NCBI GenBank assembly: GCA_947650285.1
Contig: CANTFL010001332.1
Coordinates: 682,001-746,000, forward strand
Length of the DNA stretch: 64,000 bases
Direction of reading: 5' to 3'
From: Hyaloperonospora brassicae
Taxonomy: Eukaryota > Oomycota > Peronosporomycetes > Peronosporales > Peronosporaceae
A program made the position numbers and the translations under genes. Shown here piece by piece: positions 1 through 12,969 of this stretch. The notes under the pieces are model-generated. The model ran no database searches. It worked only from the letters and a program-made list of their open reading frames with translations, and had not been told where the DNA came from. Numbering within the stretch: position 1 is the first letter of the stretch; each line of letters opens with the position of its first letter.

Positions 1-2559
1 AGGCAACGTCTAGAAAAGCTCTGAATTCGTAGCTTGGCGCGGTCAAATATGCCCACACGTGACGAGGACTAATCCATGTACTGTCAACTGTAGATGAGTC
101 GCTATGTCGCATTCCAGACTGGATTATGCTGGACGAATCCACGTAGGCCTTAATATAAAGAAAGAATCCACGGAAGCAGTCCCGCCAACTCCACCTTTGA
201 GCACATCCGATGGTCCACATGAATGCTGTGCGCGCGAAAAGATGCGTATGCGCAAGCATGCAAGGACGTATGGCAGAACGGGGATGTGACGATTGTGCGC
301 GTGAACAGATTGCACACACAAATGTGTGCATGCGCCCAGTAGGTTAGTGGTATATCGAATCAAATGGTTCTGGTAATGTGGCGATTCGACATTCCTCGAC
401 GCGATCTAAATGCACGACGGTGGTCCAATGCCTTATGAACTATTAAGGAGCTTTGGATAAGACTATTGAGGTCCTATTTCAATGTGTGTTCCCATCACAA
501 AGGACAATTGTAATATTCTTTTTGATAATGATTTGACGTTATCTTATCGAAAATCGGCTCGAAGCAACGTGTCATAAAAGCAGTAGTCAATGCGTCGCGG
601 ACAAGTCATTGTAATTTACGCTTAGATTTTCGATCGCTCAGCATCAGGCTATGCAAGGTAGACAGCCTCCTTACATAGCTTCTGGACCTTCTGTGTACCC
701 CAGGAGGGTGGCGGATAGTGAATGCATTAAAAAGCTGAGTGCTGCAACGGTTCTGGATCCAACACCGATACCGAAGGAGACTGTCATTATAGATAGTACG
801 TCAAAGCGTAACATGTATTTGTTCATGTATATAATGAATGTCTTCGTCATATCCTAAAACAAGATCGGAACTTCTCGTACGCATCAGTGGGCACCCCGAC
901 TGGTTTGCTCCGGGAGTGGCTAGTGGTGTCGTTGGGGCTGAGTACTGCAACTGCCTTATTCAAATAGGTGTATCAAATCTGTTGATATTGATGCGTAATT
1001 TCGCAACTAGCTCCTTCGACGATATGTTTGTAATAGCTAGAATGTGGATGGAAAGAAAGAGGAGAAAGTCCACTGACTCCACATCCGTAATATTCTTAAG
1101 CTTAAGCGTGAACTTCAGCTGTACTTCAACCTCAAAAAGTATAAAGTTGCATCCAGCGTAATGCCAATCCTGGGTGAAATGTCGGTAGTAATGGTGTACT
1201 CCCTTACCCAGAAATATCGGGCGGTCGCCGATTAGCCTGGCATCGTCAATATTAGGCCCTTCGCAATTATTTGGCTTTCAATAAACTTAGCGCATATTTA
1301 TGCCAAAATCACCACAAACTTATTTTGATAATGATGTATTGCACATGTACTCGCGCAAATACGTAATTGTGACCGTTCGTCTTTTCAGTTTGCTAGATAG
1401 CGATATAAATGGTCTTGGAGTGCTGAGTGTCAGCCTTATTTCGAATGTATCAACAGAAGCTTATTACAAGCGCCTGCGTTGGCGACTGCAGACCATTGCA
1501 TACCATTCTACGTGTGACTTGCGACGCCAGAGATTTCGCAATCGGATATAGTCTATACAACTCGCCACCGAAGTCGCATCGAGAAAGGTCTGCTATCCTT
1601 TGAGTCATCTTCAACCAGTGAGCGCAATTATCCCGTTCATGAAAAGTAATTTCTTGCTACAAAGTATACAGTGACTAAGCTTCGCATCTATTTCCTCGGA
1701 GATAGGACGTTTATCGTGTGAAGGACCCATCTGTGATTACGCACAGGTGTCCACAGCTTCGAACTCTAAAAAATAATGGCGCTTGGATGTCATTATTCGT
1801 GGAGTATACTTCTACGTGGAGCATGAACCAGGACGCCTAAATTTCGTCACTGATGCGCTTTTGCACCGGTATGATATCTAAGCCGGCTACGCAGTCCATC
1901 ATTGAGATTAAGGTCACTGTTGTCATTCTGATTAGCAGCGCTACGTAGATGATTCTGTTTGACGACGTGTGAAGGGCGTACGCAATATTAAAAGACTTGT
2001 TCATCTCATGGTAAAAGCTTGCCAGCGGTGTATCAGTTACTATCAAAAAGGAATATAGATTGAGCTGGACCACTGTACTGTACATAACTTGCCGGCGACA
2101 TACAACACGCTGTCTCTTTCACTCATAGCGATATGCGACTGCGGATCTGTACGTACCGCAAGATGCTTATCGTGGACATGTATAGACTACCCTGAATGCG
2201 AGCCAAGACTTTCACTTGACACGCAGTTGCCAATATATGTTAGAGTACTTTCGTGCTTGCGAGTTTTGTCACTTTGTGAAACCTCCCACATATTTATGTG
2301 CATCGTCGCGTCCTCTACTGGCTTCGGTAGCGTGCTGGAGTCCGCTCCATGGGCTTCGTTTTCTAATTTCTTATAGAAAAAGCAAAAATAATGCTATTCT
2401 TAATGCTGTAGATTTAATAAATAAGATGGATCATCTTGTTCCTGCCCCGTAAGCGATCGCAGCTGAAGTGATGCGCTCATTTGATCATCGACAGAGTCTT
2501 TTGATTCCTTAGGACTACCCGAATTCTCCCCTTCAATCTAAATCCTTGATCTACTGCGA
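1..2559. other. Degenerate repeat-like DNA, no gene recognised
   Basis: Short open frames on both strands are all under about 110 codons and none shows a domain I recognise. Base composition is more AT-rich and codon use less biased than in the gene island. I take it as old transposon debris because it runs straight into a gypsy integrase remnant. No RNA gene or promoter could be supported. Confidence 0.5.
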
Positions 2560-3020
2560 ACTTATGGATTTTTGTAATCCGTTCCGCATAAAAGTCGGAT
2601 TAAGGCGTATACTACTGATCAATTGGAATAGTCGGCTTGACGCAATTTGCTAATTCTATTCTCGAAGGTTTCTTTGAGTGCTCGACCTCTCACTTTGCTT
2701 TTTGGAGTGAGTTTTTGACGTTGGTAGAATTCGCACACGATGCACGAATCAACTACGCATTCACCGGTTTAATGAAAAGAGCAAGTCATCATGCATTTTT
2801 ATCTTTATCGACTGTGACATTAGTAAAAGGCAGCAGTCGCTCGAGAAAAAATCAATTTACTATTTGCTCATCACGCGTCGATGTCAACGTCGACGCGGCT
2901 TATAATGATGTCGAGTTTCTCGGCATCAAAGAAGAAAAACTCGGAAATTGCGATGAAGCTATCGCTTCATCTGATAATAATGACGATGCTGGTACATTCA
3001 TCGTCTCCAAAGACTAAACC
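2560..3020 (+). pseudogene. Ty3/gypsy integrase C-terminal remnant
   Basis: An open stretch on the plus strand keeps the spacing of the late integrase region of oomycete gypsy polyproteins: a WSEFL..VEFA block near 2700-2735, a degenerate TGL/P block about 15 codons later, then an acidic tail after 2880. The frame upstream of 2637 is broken by stops and no reverse transcriptase or LTR could be joined to it. It is a dead fragment. The identification rests on the WSEFL..VEFA pattern and its neighbourhood; a chance resemblance is possible but unlikely. Confidence 0.5.
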
Positions 3021-6000
3021 ATCGAAGGCAGCAATGCGCTACAGAATAAATAGAACGATCTCTTCGCGGTGCACACAAGGCGCGCTGACAAAAAACGATT
3101 AAGACGAACAATGATTTCGAAACGAGAAGCGGTGATCCATTTGATCAATGGCTATCGAGAAATTAATAGATAGACAACATTGAAGTGCTGACAAACGCGT
3201 AAGACCAAATCTCGTTTTATTCAGCGGGGATATCTAGTCTTTTTCTCTTTAGTAAAATATGCCTAGACACGTAGAGACTAACGTCGTCAGCAGTAAAACA
3301 CTACCCAAATACAGTGACGCATATCTTGTATAGCGTCGTCTAGGCAACGCATACGACTGAGCTACCACGTAGAAGAACCAAACTTCTTCCGACGGTGTGA
3401 ATATTCAAGAAGCTCAAGAATCTTCATCACACTCTTGTGATCACGTTCCACGATCACAAAACGATCATGAAGAAAAGCGATCTCTTAACGTAACTGAGAG
3501 ATAGCCTACAATTTTTGGGCCATCATGTCACGAGAATGAGGAATCCCTCATTAAGTACCCATACATGAGGAAGCTTCTCGGGACAACGCGATTCCCGATA
3601 GGCGCTATGCTGCTGATATGTTCAGAAATCATGTTTGATATCCTCGCATTACTGAAACGTTCCTCGATTCAGCTCTTCAACACAAAGCCTGTCTGACCGA
3701 ATCGCCGGACCAAAAATCTCCCGCCATGAATACACATGGTGGTGGATTTACACGGTGTTCAACGATGTCCAGTGAAGAGTAGTAGTATCATGAGCTATAT
3801 AGAGGTGGAAGGACGTCGGGCTAGGTACCTAGGCATTCGCGCTAATATTCTTCTCTAAGATAACACGTGGGAATAAGGCTAGCGTCGGGAGTTCTTGGCC
3901 TCAATCTGCAGTATAAGAGGGACTTCCTAAAAGTTCAGAAAGACCGTGGGATGATAAACACTTGCAGCTCAATTCAAGGGATTGCGAGGTTGTAATATCT
4001 CCGCTCATTTCCGACGAGATGCAAGCCCTCCAATATAGTCAAGGACTTAGGATGACCTATTTATAGATAATCAGAGTTGTCAACAAGCTCTGACAGTGGT
4101 CGCTACATGAAAGATACGGCAATCTTGCCTCTAAAATTATCCTGTGATGTACAAGCTGAGCGCTAGTAAGCGAACTATTCCTCAAGCCTACTACGAGAGA
4201 CAGCAGGTTGTCAAACGAGGCTTTACAGGCTGTGCTTACAACAGTTTGTTTTATAGCTATCCAATCGTGATCCAAGTATTGGCCGTCACGGTCTCAATTA
4301 TCGTTGTACCATCCATGTCTGAGAAAGACATCGATGTAGAATTCTTGTTCAGTGCGATACTCACTATCACTGAATTTAAGTCTTCGGAGTTTTAAATTAA
4401 ACGAGGGGATTTTACCTTGCTCAGTAGACCTTCCAGACCAACATTCACATTCCGATATAAATGTACCCAGGTTTGTTTATAAGAACCAACGTCCGACAAT
4501 CGCGAATCATTTCTTCTGCGTGATGTTAGCATGCGTACCAACTTCGCTATATTCGCTTATATTGCTATACTTTACTGACCCTGAATCGTTTCACCGCACT
4601 CACAACAAGATCTATGGATGACACAAATCGTCCCGTTAGCCATAGTAGCAGGCACCTGCTTCATCTTTTTTAGCTAACTCTAATGCGTTGCTGTCGAGTG
4701 CACACCTTCAATGTTGCAGTTCGAAAGTTACCGATAGCTACGTCATCTACGTGGTCTTTGTTGCCCATCCGCATCTCTTCATACCCTTTGATCTCATTGC
4801 ACTTTACGTGCTTGCCTTCATATGGACAGCATGCACGGTTTGGCTTCGGAGGCACAACGTCGTAAACTACGATTGACTTGCTATTCATAAATGGGCATGA
4901 CAACACATCGAATGCAGATCTTTACAGGTGTCCTAGATTCTTATTGTGCTCATCGTACCACCACCAACGGTTCACTGGAGATTGGCTACTGGTTTGTTCG
5001 TTACATGTTAGGACTCATCTTCCGATTTGTTTCCGATGCACAAAGTACGTGCGGATAGATGCTGGTACCTGCAGCTAGTTTCTATGCTATCTACCCCTTG
5101 CTTTCCCGACCTCATTGCAAGCATAAGCCTTATTGCATTCTCAGTCTCAGTGCCGAACTTGCACAAGCCACCATTATCGCGGCCGTGGAAGCACGGTCGC
5201 ATTAGCTTTGCCTTACTACAATAGCTGGCTCCCGACAACTGCTTACCTGCAGATTGATGTAGCATGAAGACATTCATCTGCAATCACGCTCCCCTCTGTG
5301 CTGCAATATATGTGGTTGGCGAATTATACCTGTAGCAGACGTCGGATGTCATTGCGCTTACCAAACAAGTACTCACAAGCATTCGACATCTATGTTGCGT
5401 TATACGGAAGGAAACGTTGGAGCTGTACTGAATGACGCGTGCTACTATTGAGCGTCAACTACTTACTGGACAGTTGTAATGAGTACTGAACGTTTGGACG
5501 TCTCAGCAGAGTTGTCGTGATGCAATGCATGAACACCTGTCGCGCGTTTCTCTGTTCACCTTGTAAAGTATACTCTAGGTTTGCTGGAAAGGCGACAGAG
5601 CGGATGATAGTACTAAAGTGAGAGGCAACTGATTGGCGAACTGTCAGACGATCACGTCGTTTTTTGTCTCTTTATCACGACCGCTTTGCCTTCCGTTGGC
5701 GCGCCGTCACACACTTATTGTAGTTTCGTATTGTATGTCACGCGAATGCGCGCTTGACTTTATAAAAGTTGGGACAGTTCTTTGCGCTCCAATAATCATG
5801 TCAAGCTGTCAAGTTTCCTTACAAAGCCAAGCGTCGAACGGATTATAAGGTGTGAGACTGGTTAAGCGGTTTGAGTTACGACACTGCTCACCACTTGACT
5901 TTGATATGTTACTATGTGCCTTGTGCAGCGTAAATATGGGTGTTAAACTTTGCCAGTGCCTGGCACCATAAAGGCGTGACAAATCGTTGTTTTGTGCTTG

Positions 6001-7058
6001 ACTCGAGATGGTGACTATGACAGGAGAAATCTGCATTGTTGATGTAAAGAACGTTGCATGCAGGTTACGAAGATCGACGCGTGAACATGTGAATGGAACT
6101 GTGTGTCGTTTACGCTTCGTGACCGGGTGTCGTCAAATGATCCTGCGGTTTTCTCTTTCTTATAAGGGGCGCTATGGCATAGAGGTATTGATTATATCGA
6201 CTTTTCTAGGCCAGCGACATAATCCTTATGATGCAGCTTTATGTAGAAAAGCGTTTTCTAAATCAGGTCTTTCATAAATGCATTGCTACGTGGTTTAAAT
6301 TTACAAAAATATTCTCCCTAAAAGCATTACATTCTGCTTGCCTATCAGTAGTGTCGGAACGATTGCCGCACCAAATGCACGAAAGCCAATGTGTCTTAAA
6401 CTAGTGAGGGAAAATTAAGACGATGACAGCGTTTTCTTCAGTAATATAATACCACCGATCAAGTCTAGCTTTGTCAAGCTTCTCGATATCGCAATCATGT
6501 GGGCTCCGCCCTAATGTGGTGACATCGCACTCATGCGTGTGTCAACTCCAACGCCTAACAAGAACATGCAATGTTGGACACGCCCGACAAAGGCTTCCGC
6601 GTGTTTTTCTGCAACGTGCACATTCATCGAGCGGCAATAACTGTTTATATAATCGTATGACCTGCGATCAACGCAAGTATGCAGGCACTCGCTTAGCGAG
6701 TCGCTAGCGTGAGGGGATCATTGTTGACCCGATTGTACGCGCAACAAACCCGGTGTATATTCTCATATTCCGATTGCGCTCGGTGTTTTCTCGTGGCTGA
6801 TTGCAGGCTGCCATGCACATGCACTGACGACATGAGTAGCCACAGATTTTCCGACTTTTCCGCAGAGGAGCCACCGGCGTATGCGATGGCACATGTTGCT
6901 ACAAAGACTTGCTTCTCATCATCGTGAGTCCACATATGAGCTTCCCCATGTATCTTTGTGGCGATTTCTAGCGCGTGTTGGCTTGTTGCGATACGGTACC
7001 GAGCACGCGCTTGACTGTTATAATATTACTATGGTCTAGTTAATCATGTGGTCCTCAT
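3021..7058. other. Intergenic/repeat-derived, nothing recognised
   Basis: About 4 kb without a supportable gene. Open frames up to 90 codons occur on both strands but have no domain, no splice continuity and no coding-like codon bias. The last 300 bp form the 3' flank of the zinc-finger gene. Confidence 0.45.
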
Positions 7059-7745
7059 TCAGCTAAGCAAAATCTGGGATAGCATGCTCAACATCTCGGG
7101 ATTCCACGGCGCAGTGCACGCGGTTGCAAACGGATCAGGCATCTCCAACTCGACTGCATCCGAGATCAACTTCCACGACACACCAGTCCATTCGTGATCG
7201 ATGCCCATGGGGCTGTCGCGCATGGGCGAGATGCCGTACTTTTGGCTCGTGGGGGTACTGCAGATGGAGCTCAAAGACGGTGAAGCAGGGGCCAACGACT
7301 TGTACTGCATACGCTCCTCCTCCGTGTGCTGGTTCTTCAAGTGACGGTTGAGGTTGCCAGTCGTGCTAAACGACTTGCCACACTCGGGGACCTTGCACGT
7401 GTGTGTTCGAGGCATGTAGTGCGAACGCATGTGCTTGGCCAGCTTGATGTCGCTCATGAACTTGCTGCAACAGCCCTTCACGGGGCAATGAACGGGTTCA
7501 ATCGCACCGTGGAGGCGCATGTGGCGGGACAAGTTCCCCGACGTGCTGAACCGCTTGCCGCAGCCACGGGCGCGACAGACGTGCGGGCGCTCACCCGTGT
7601 GAGTCTTCATGTGCTCGGTGAGCGTGTACTTGCGGTTGAAGCGACGGCCGCATCGGACGTCAGGGCACTGAAAGGCTTTGGCGTTCGCGTGCGAGCACAT
7701 GTCGGCCGGAACCATACAAGTGTCGAGCTGGAAGTGCTGCATCAT
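7059..7745 (-). CDS. Four-finger C2H2 zinc-finger protein
   Basis: A 228-aa protein, probably a nuclear DNA-binding regulator. It has four tandem C2H2 fingers in its central half, each C-X4-C-X12-H-X3/4-H: CPDVRCGRRF..., CRARGCGKRF..., CPVKGCCSKF... and CKVPECGKSF..., with a TGERP-type linker between fingers 1 and 2. Fingers 2 and 4 share an S-T-x-GNL recognition helix. The roughly 90-residue C-terminus is acidic and hydrophobic (EMLSMLSQILL) and could contact partners. I start at the MMQHFQ methionine: the upstream open frame is a GAA/TTC microsatellite translating to poly-Phe, which looks like 5' UTR or the pyrimidine tract of an unseen intron. Specific targets cannot be inferred. Confidence 0.85.
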   Translation of the reverse strand: MMQHFQLDTCMVPADMCSHANAKAFQCPDVRCGRRFNRKYTLTEHMKTHTGERPHVCRARGCGKRFSTSGNLSRHMRLHGAIEPVHCPVKGCCSKFMSDIKLAKHMRSHYMPRTHTCKVPECGKSFSTTGNLNRHLKNQHTEEERMQYKSLAPASPSLSSICSTPTSQKYGISPMRDSPMGIDHEWTGVSWKLISDAVELEMPDPFATACTAPWNPEMLSMLSQILLS

Positions 7746-10613
7746 TGAGTAAGCTTCCTCTTCGACAGAGGAGAAGAAGAAGAAGAAGAAGAAGAAAAAG
7801 AGCAGTAGTGGTCGAACTGGTGGTGACAACTTTGGTGCGAGAAGAGCTTCGGATGCACCACGCAAATTGGGATATGGGGTCGTTCACAACTCGGACGCAG
7901 CGGTCGTGCTAGTGATGCAACAGGGCTATAGTTGTATGCAATCACCTCCGATCCGTCTATTTGCATACGCACGCCGTACGTCAGACAAACAAACACACGT
8001 GATGGATGCAGTCTCATAGACAAGACGCTGCATGGACGATTTGATTTTCTCAACGGCTCGTTGCGTGACGGTCAGGCGGAACGAGCCTACTGGCTGTTGT
8101 TGTTTTTAGCTTATCCAGTGCATCTGGTGCGGGTTGTGGCTCTCGAGGGTCCTTTCGATGTCGTTTGGGATCGATTCAGCCAATCAGAATCAGTGCATGC
8201 GAGTCGGCGAGCCCTCTGATTCGTGCAATCTGTCGCGGTGTATTTCCGGATAAGCGCATCTTCGACCTTTCTGACCCGTGCTCGAAAGGAACCGGTAGCA
8301 GGTGGTCCTGCATCTTACTACCAGTTCGTTCCCCACTTCGAGGGTCGATCCAGGAACGCCACGTGCGTGTTCATAACTGACAGCGTAAAGCAATACGAGC
8401 AATGTTCACATCCAGGCAGACGTGTGATATCCGCCTTGGTACACACCTTGTGCGCAACACAGTCGCCATCCCTCTCCTCTATAGTGAGCGCGACGTTCAA
8501 CTCGGACTCGAACGCACACTTCAAGGGACGCGACACAAAGCCGATCGTTGTAAGTCTCTTCCAACGCTTTTCTCGGGACGACATTACGTTCCAACCCGCT
8601 GGGCAATCGACACGTTTCGGTGTTTCTCGTTTGCGCCAACCGACTAAACTGACTGTTATCGCTGTCGCGTCGTTCGTTCCATCATCTGTTCACGACAGCC
8701 ACGAAACAGCTGATCGTACCACTCGCTACTACTACTGCCCGTGTCCTTCTTGCGATTTGTTGTTGCGCATGATTACGAACAAAGACCTTTCGTGGCGTGC
8801 GTTGCCATCACTCACTACAACTTACTTACCCGTATGCAGTCTTATGAAAGCGCATCGTCTCCTGGTATCGTCGTAGCACACCTTGTCATGCAAATGAAAC
8901 ATAGCAAAACGGCTGATGATACTGCACGAAACGCAAACCGTTGGGGTCGTACACTTGGAGCTCAGCGACTCGGCGATATGTCTACGATCGGGCAAACGTC
9001 AGTAAGCTGTCGCGTGGATTCCAGTGTCGTATACTTGCAGAGGAGAAGCCACAGCCTCCTGGCCGATCGACAGGATCGCGTCCATTCTCTTTGACTTACT
9101 TGCCGGATGCGGTAACGTCTCCGTTACTCGGTCCGAGTCACCTCGCGACTACACTTACTTGTCGTTCACGACCACCACTTGTCGAATTCGAGTGAGTGGG
9201 GGTATAAATAATGAAGCCATGTCGCACGTTGACGAGCAATGTGATGGTGTTGTCCATCACCACGGAGCCAATTGCTGACTGGGTCACTACAACTGACGAC
9301 TGCTCACGAAACGTGGATGTCTCCGTGCAGTTGACACCTTTACCTGTCCATCCTGCAGTCCGTTAGTGTAGAGCGCAAGATCCGTCCGATCATGCAGACG
9401 CTCAACCTGCCTATTGTCTATTACGCTCTGGTTCACGAGCAGACAACCAGTGACGGTGTTTATTGTCGATACAGTCAAAGTGTCTGATTGAGAAGTACAA
9501 ATGCGTACATGGGCAAACGTCGTGGGAGCTTACAGCTAGGATACTATCGACAAGCACCTGCACAGCGGGTCCATCGGTCTAGCAAACCACAGTGGAAGCT
9601 ATAGACTGATTCACGAGGTTCTGTGGTTATGCTTGCTTCATGCAGACGACCAAATGGACAGCATGCGTACGGTGGGTGCACGTGCGTCGTCTACATGGAT
9701 GAAACTGCATCCTTTGTGACCACTGCAAAGTGAAGCTTATGTTGTCGAGTCTACACTTGTTTTTTTCGGGACCATGACATCTTGGTCCAGCAGCAGCCAT
9801 GCCTCGAGCTGTATGTTTCTGCTGTGCATCTATCGAGCAGTGCAGGACGTAGTGATGTGTTGACGGGCTACAACTCGGAGGTCGTTCTTCAAGCAGTGCT
9901 CGCAAAAGAGTGCTTCTTCTCTTCAGGCTCAAGTGCATGGAATCGAACATGGAGGATTTCGGAATGAGCGAGCTTGTCTGTTGGTATCTGCTGCGGCGTA
10001 GGAGCAGGTCGCTGCTTGGGCAACTTGCCGTCGTTACTTGTGCGTTGGAAAGGTGCATATGCTACAGAGATCGGGTATAGCTCTTGTCAAAGGCAAAGTT
10101 GAGGCCAAACTCCTGCGCTTGCAAGATCGTCATCTTATGCAAATGAGATGCAGGAAACAAGACGCACGCATTTGCACAAAGTGTTAACAACAGCTTGCCC
10201 GTGAGAAGATCACTGTCTGAGCCCACAAATGCACGCAAGAAACGAAAACGAACGACAGCTTGCATCAAAGCGGAAGTGAGTGAAATGAACTATTGTTTGC
10301 GCATCTCGATGCAGCTCAACACGCTGCCATTGTTGTGCTGCAATGGCAATGTCACAGAAGTGTCCAACAAAGTCGAGAGCGAAAAAGGGAAAGCTGTGCC
10401 GTAGTAGCTCAGCGCATGTACTTCACGTGAACATCAATTGCATCGTCGATGCTCCAGCCTTTGGCTATGCAACAAGCAGCTGCGTTGACACCATGTCCTG
10501 AAACACTCGCGCTGTTCGTTTCGAGTCACAAAATAGCAGCCGTGGGCTGACTGTATTCATCCTCCGAGTTAACATACTGAATTACACGTACCACTGCAAA
10601 CCCCGACATATTT
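7746..10613. other. Intergenic region, no supportable gene
   Basis: Contains the TTC/GAA microsatellite at about 7770-7800 just upstream of the zinc-finger gene. A 217-codon open frame at 8223-8876 (+) and a 143-codon one at 9627-10058 (-) have no domain, no coding-like codon bias and no splice partners. A TATA-like GGGTATAAATA lies near 9199-9210 but leads to no clear gene. Confidence 0.45.
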
Positions 10614-12788
10614 TTATACAGTAAAGTCGGTAGTTGCTCCCCTTTCGTGTTCCCTCTTTCGGGCTTTTACCAGCAATCGTTGCAACATCAAGAGATTCGT
10701 GCGTCCGGTTCGCCGCTCGGACATAGTCAACAGATTGTTGTTGTCTTGGATAAAGTGCAATAACCGTGATACTGTCACGTGAGCCTCACTTGCCGTGAGG
10801 AAAGGCGGATCATCGCTCTTCATGCCCTCTAGCACCAATGCCCGTTGCGTGTCGCCAAGAAGTCCTTGAGAAGCCAAGCTTTCGACTACAATCTCGTTAT
10901 CTTTGGCAACTTCATCCGTGCCAGTGGTTTCAGACTTGTCGAAATCGAGCAGCTCCATCATAAACTGACCGGGGTCGTCTGTACAATCGAGTCCCAATGC
11001 CCTTTGAAGCGCTGGCACTTTTGCTAGCTGAGCTAGCAGTTCCGTAAACATCATAACTTCACTTTCTTCAGACAGTGATGCCGAGGACTCACTGTCCCCA
11101 GGAACAGCCGCGGGCAAGTACAAACTTGTAGACCACGCCTGTCGAATGGACGACTGCGGTATCGACTCCCACGCTACATGGAGCCACATCAACGTGTTCC
11201 GCATGTGCGTGTACGCGTGAACATCAAAGACATCATCGACAGCCGATGCTTCACCTGGCGTTGACTTGTGCCCGCGTTGACCACTTGCAATAGCTTCTTC
11301 CCACAGCTTGTGCTCCTGAAGCAATGTCTGCAGCATCTCACGACGGTAGCGTAGCTTAAACGACTTCACGATACCTTGGTGAAGAGGCTGAGCATCACGC
11401 GACGGGCTAGGGGGTACGAAGAGTAGCACAATGGACTCAAAGCTGAAGCTATTTCGAAACGAGCCGGACGGGTTGAGCGCGTGCGCAGCAGCTATGTGTG
11501 CGGTGCAGCTGTCCAGCACCAAATACCACACCTGCTTTCGGGTTGCTGCTTCTTGGTTCATCGCGTGGATGAAGTCGAGTACCGCTTGCGCATCGTGTGC
11601 AGCTTGGCAATGGTCACGGTACTGGACACCGTAGCTCATCAACGCGTTCACGTCCTTCAACGAGTCTGGAAGTGGGTCTTTTCCAACAACTTGCAAGAAA
11701 AGCTTTTCCCCAGATGCGCTCAATGCCATAGCAACTGAGATGCGCTCAAGGCTACGTGCGTCCATATTGACAATCGAGTCCAGTCTGGCCGACGTCGTGC
11801 GATGGCGCAGCGCCACTTCGTCCAGATTCCATATACACGTTGGACTGACCGTCAAGAGCAAGTCACGGACTTTCTGAATACGTTGATCGTGGTTCAGTCG
11901 ATCCGTTGACAGCAGTGCGCCTCCCGCCTGGCCCTGCAATCGCGACAGCGACCGCATGCTACGTCGCTGCATGTACCGATGCAGCCATCCATTCGACGCT
12001 TTAAAGTCCGTGAGCGATATGACCACTTCGTCCGTCAGTTCACTGCTGTAATCGGCCAAGATCTTGTTGCGAAACTCCATGGCTTTCGACTGCAACAGCT
12101 CGCCCGTGATCTTGAGCGCAGGGGCGTCCACCTCGGTCTGCATCTGCCACTTGTGCAGCATGTCTTCAATCACACTGAGTTTGTGCTGGTACTGCAGCAC
12201 TTTGCGCGAGCTCGTCACGCTCTCCACGAGCGCTTGGGCCGAGATCGCGGCCCGTTCTTTCACCATCTTGGTCACGGCCGTCCGCGACACGCCAAACTTC
12301 TCCGCGGCTGCGCCTTGCGATCCGCCCCGGTCAACAAACGCCAAAATCTCCATCTTCTCGAGGTTCGTCTTGCGCACGCGACGGCCTTTTCGCGGGCGCG
12401 CGTCAAGACCACTACCTGTCGCAGTACCAGTCGCAGTAGCAGCTGCTGCGACGACCGGTAACAGCGTCACTGGCGCTTCGACTTTCATGGCAGTCCCTTC
12501 ACCACCACCAACGACTTGCAGCGCATCCGTCCCGCTCAGCACCGAGAGGGGTCTGGAACCACACAACGCATCTGAGTCCACCGGTGGCTTGTCCGGCGTC
12601 CCACAAGGGGCAGCGACTCGCTGCTTCTTGGCGTCGGCAGACGACAGGCCATTGTCGGCGACAACCTCTTCGTGCAGCTCGTCGGGTCCTCGTGGCAGCT
12701 GCGACGCCGGCGCGGCGGAGCACTCGCTCTCCGTGTCGGACGAGCGCCCAGTCGACGTTACGAACGACTTGCGCTTCTTGGCGTCCAT
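10614..12788 (-). CDS. Pogo/Tigger transposase-derived protein, probably domesticated
   Basis: A single uninterrupted 724-aa frame. Order: a Ser/Ala/Gly-rich N-terminus of about 135 residues with a basic start (MDAKKRKSF), a CENP-B/Psq-type helix-turn-helix (about 139-180, ending GVSRTAVTKMV), a second CENP-B-type HTH (about 199-278), then a DDE_1 domain. The first acid is in NLDEVAL (D323) and the second in LVLDSCTAH (D426). The third, normally the D of QPLDQG, is His in QPLHQG (H470). No inverted repeats or target duplication were seen around it. A long intact frame with a broken catalytic triad next to a housekeeping gene suggests exaptation as a DNA-binding protein. I start at the first ATG (12788); an upstream GTG is not a plausible start. 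Confidence 0.8.
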   Translation of the reverse strand: MDAKKRKSFVTSTGRSSDTESECSAAPASQLPRGPDELHEEVVADNGLSSADAKKQRVAAPCGTPDKPPVDSDALCGSRPLSVLSGTDALQVVGGGEGTAMKVEAPVTLLPVVAAAATATGTATGSGLDARPRKGRRVRKTNLEKMEILAFVDRGGSQGAAAEKFGVSRTAVTKMVKERAAISAQALVESVTSSRKVLQYQHKLSVIEDMLHKWQMQTEVDAPALKITGELLQSKAMEFRNKILADYSSELTDEVVISLTDFKASNGWLHRYMQRRSMRSLSRLQGQAGGALLSTDRLNHDQRIQKVRDLLLTVSPTCIWNLDEVALRHRTTSARLDSIVNMDARSLERISVAMALSASGEKLFLQVVGKDPLPDSLKDVNALMSYGVQYRDHCQAAHDAQAVLDFIHAMNQEAATRKQVWYLVLDSCTAHIAAAHALNPSGSFRNSFSFESIVLLFVPPSPSRDAQPLHQGIVKSFKLRYRREMLQTLLQEHKLWEEAIASGQRGHKSTPGEASAVDDVFDVHAYTHMRNTLMWLHVAWESIPQSSIRQAWSTSLYLPAAVPGDSESSASLSEESEVMMFTELLAQLAKVPALQRALGLDCTDDPGQFMMELLDFDKSETTGTDEVAKDNEIVVESLASQGLLGDTQRALVLEGMKSDDPPFLTASEAHVTVSRLLHFIQDNNNLLTMSERRTGRTNLLMLQRLLVKARKREHERGATTDFTV

Positions 12789-12969
12789 TCGCACCGAGTG
12801 ATTGGTCGAGCGCGCACGAATAGTGACATGGGTCTATAAGAGCACATTGCGGGGCGAAGAGCAGCAGCAGGTGGCGGTGCAGTGTAAGAGCACATTTGAC
12901 AGGACGTGCGTTGATTGGTGGAAAAGAACCAGCGATCCCGTCCACGCGAACGCACATCGGTCATCGCGC
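12789..12969. promoter_or_regulatory. Shared divergent promoter, transposase-derived gene / topoisomerase II
   Basis: Only 181 bp separate the two ATGs. The interval carries two inverted CCAAT motifs (ATTGG near 12801 and again near 12914), as expected for a short bidirectional promoter. No TATA box is evident. This is inferred from spacing and motif; no transcription start can be read. Confidence 0.45.

Noticed and set aside
7746..7865. Poly-Phe N-terminal extension of the zinc-finger protein
   Set aside because: It is a translated TTC microsatellite starting at a non-ATG codon; the ATG at 7745 is the credible start.
8223..8876. 217-codon open frame on plus
   Set aside because: No domain, unbiased codon use, competing minus-strand frames of similar quality, and no splice or promoter context. 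Treated as chance.
12064..12801. 245-codon plus-strand frame opposite the transposase-derived gene
   Set aside because: Antisense shadow of a GC-rich real gene; Ser/Arg/Ala-rich with no domain.
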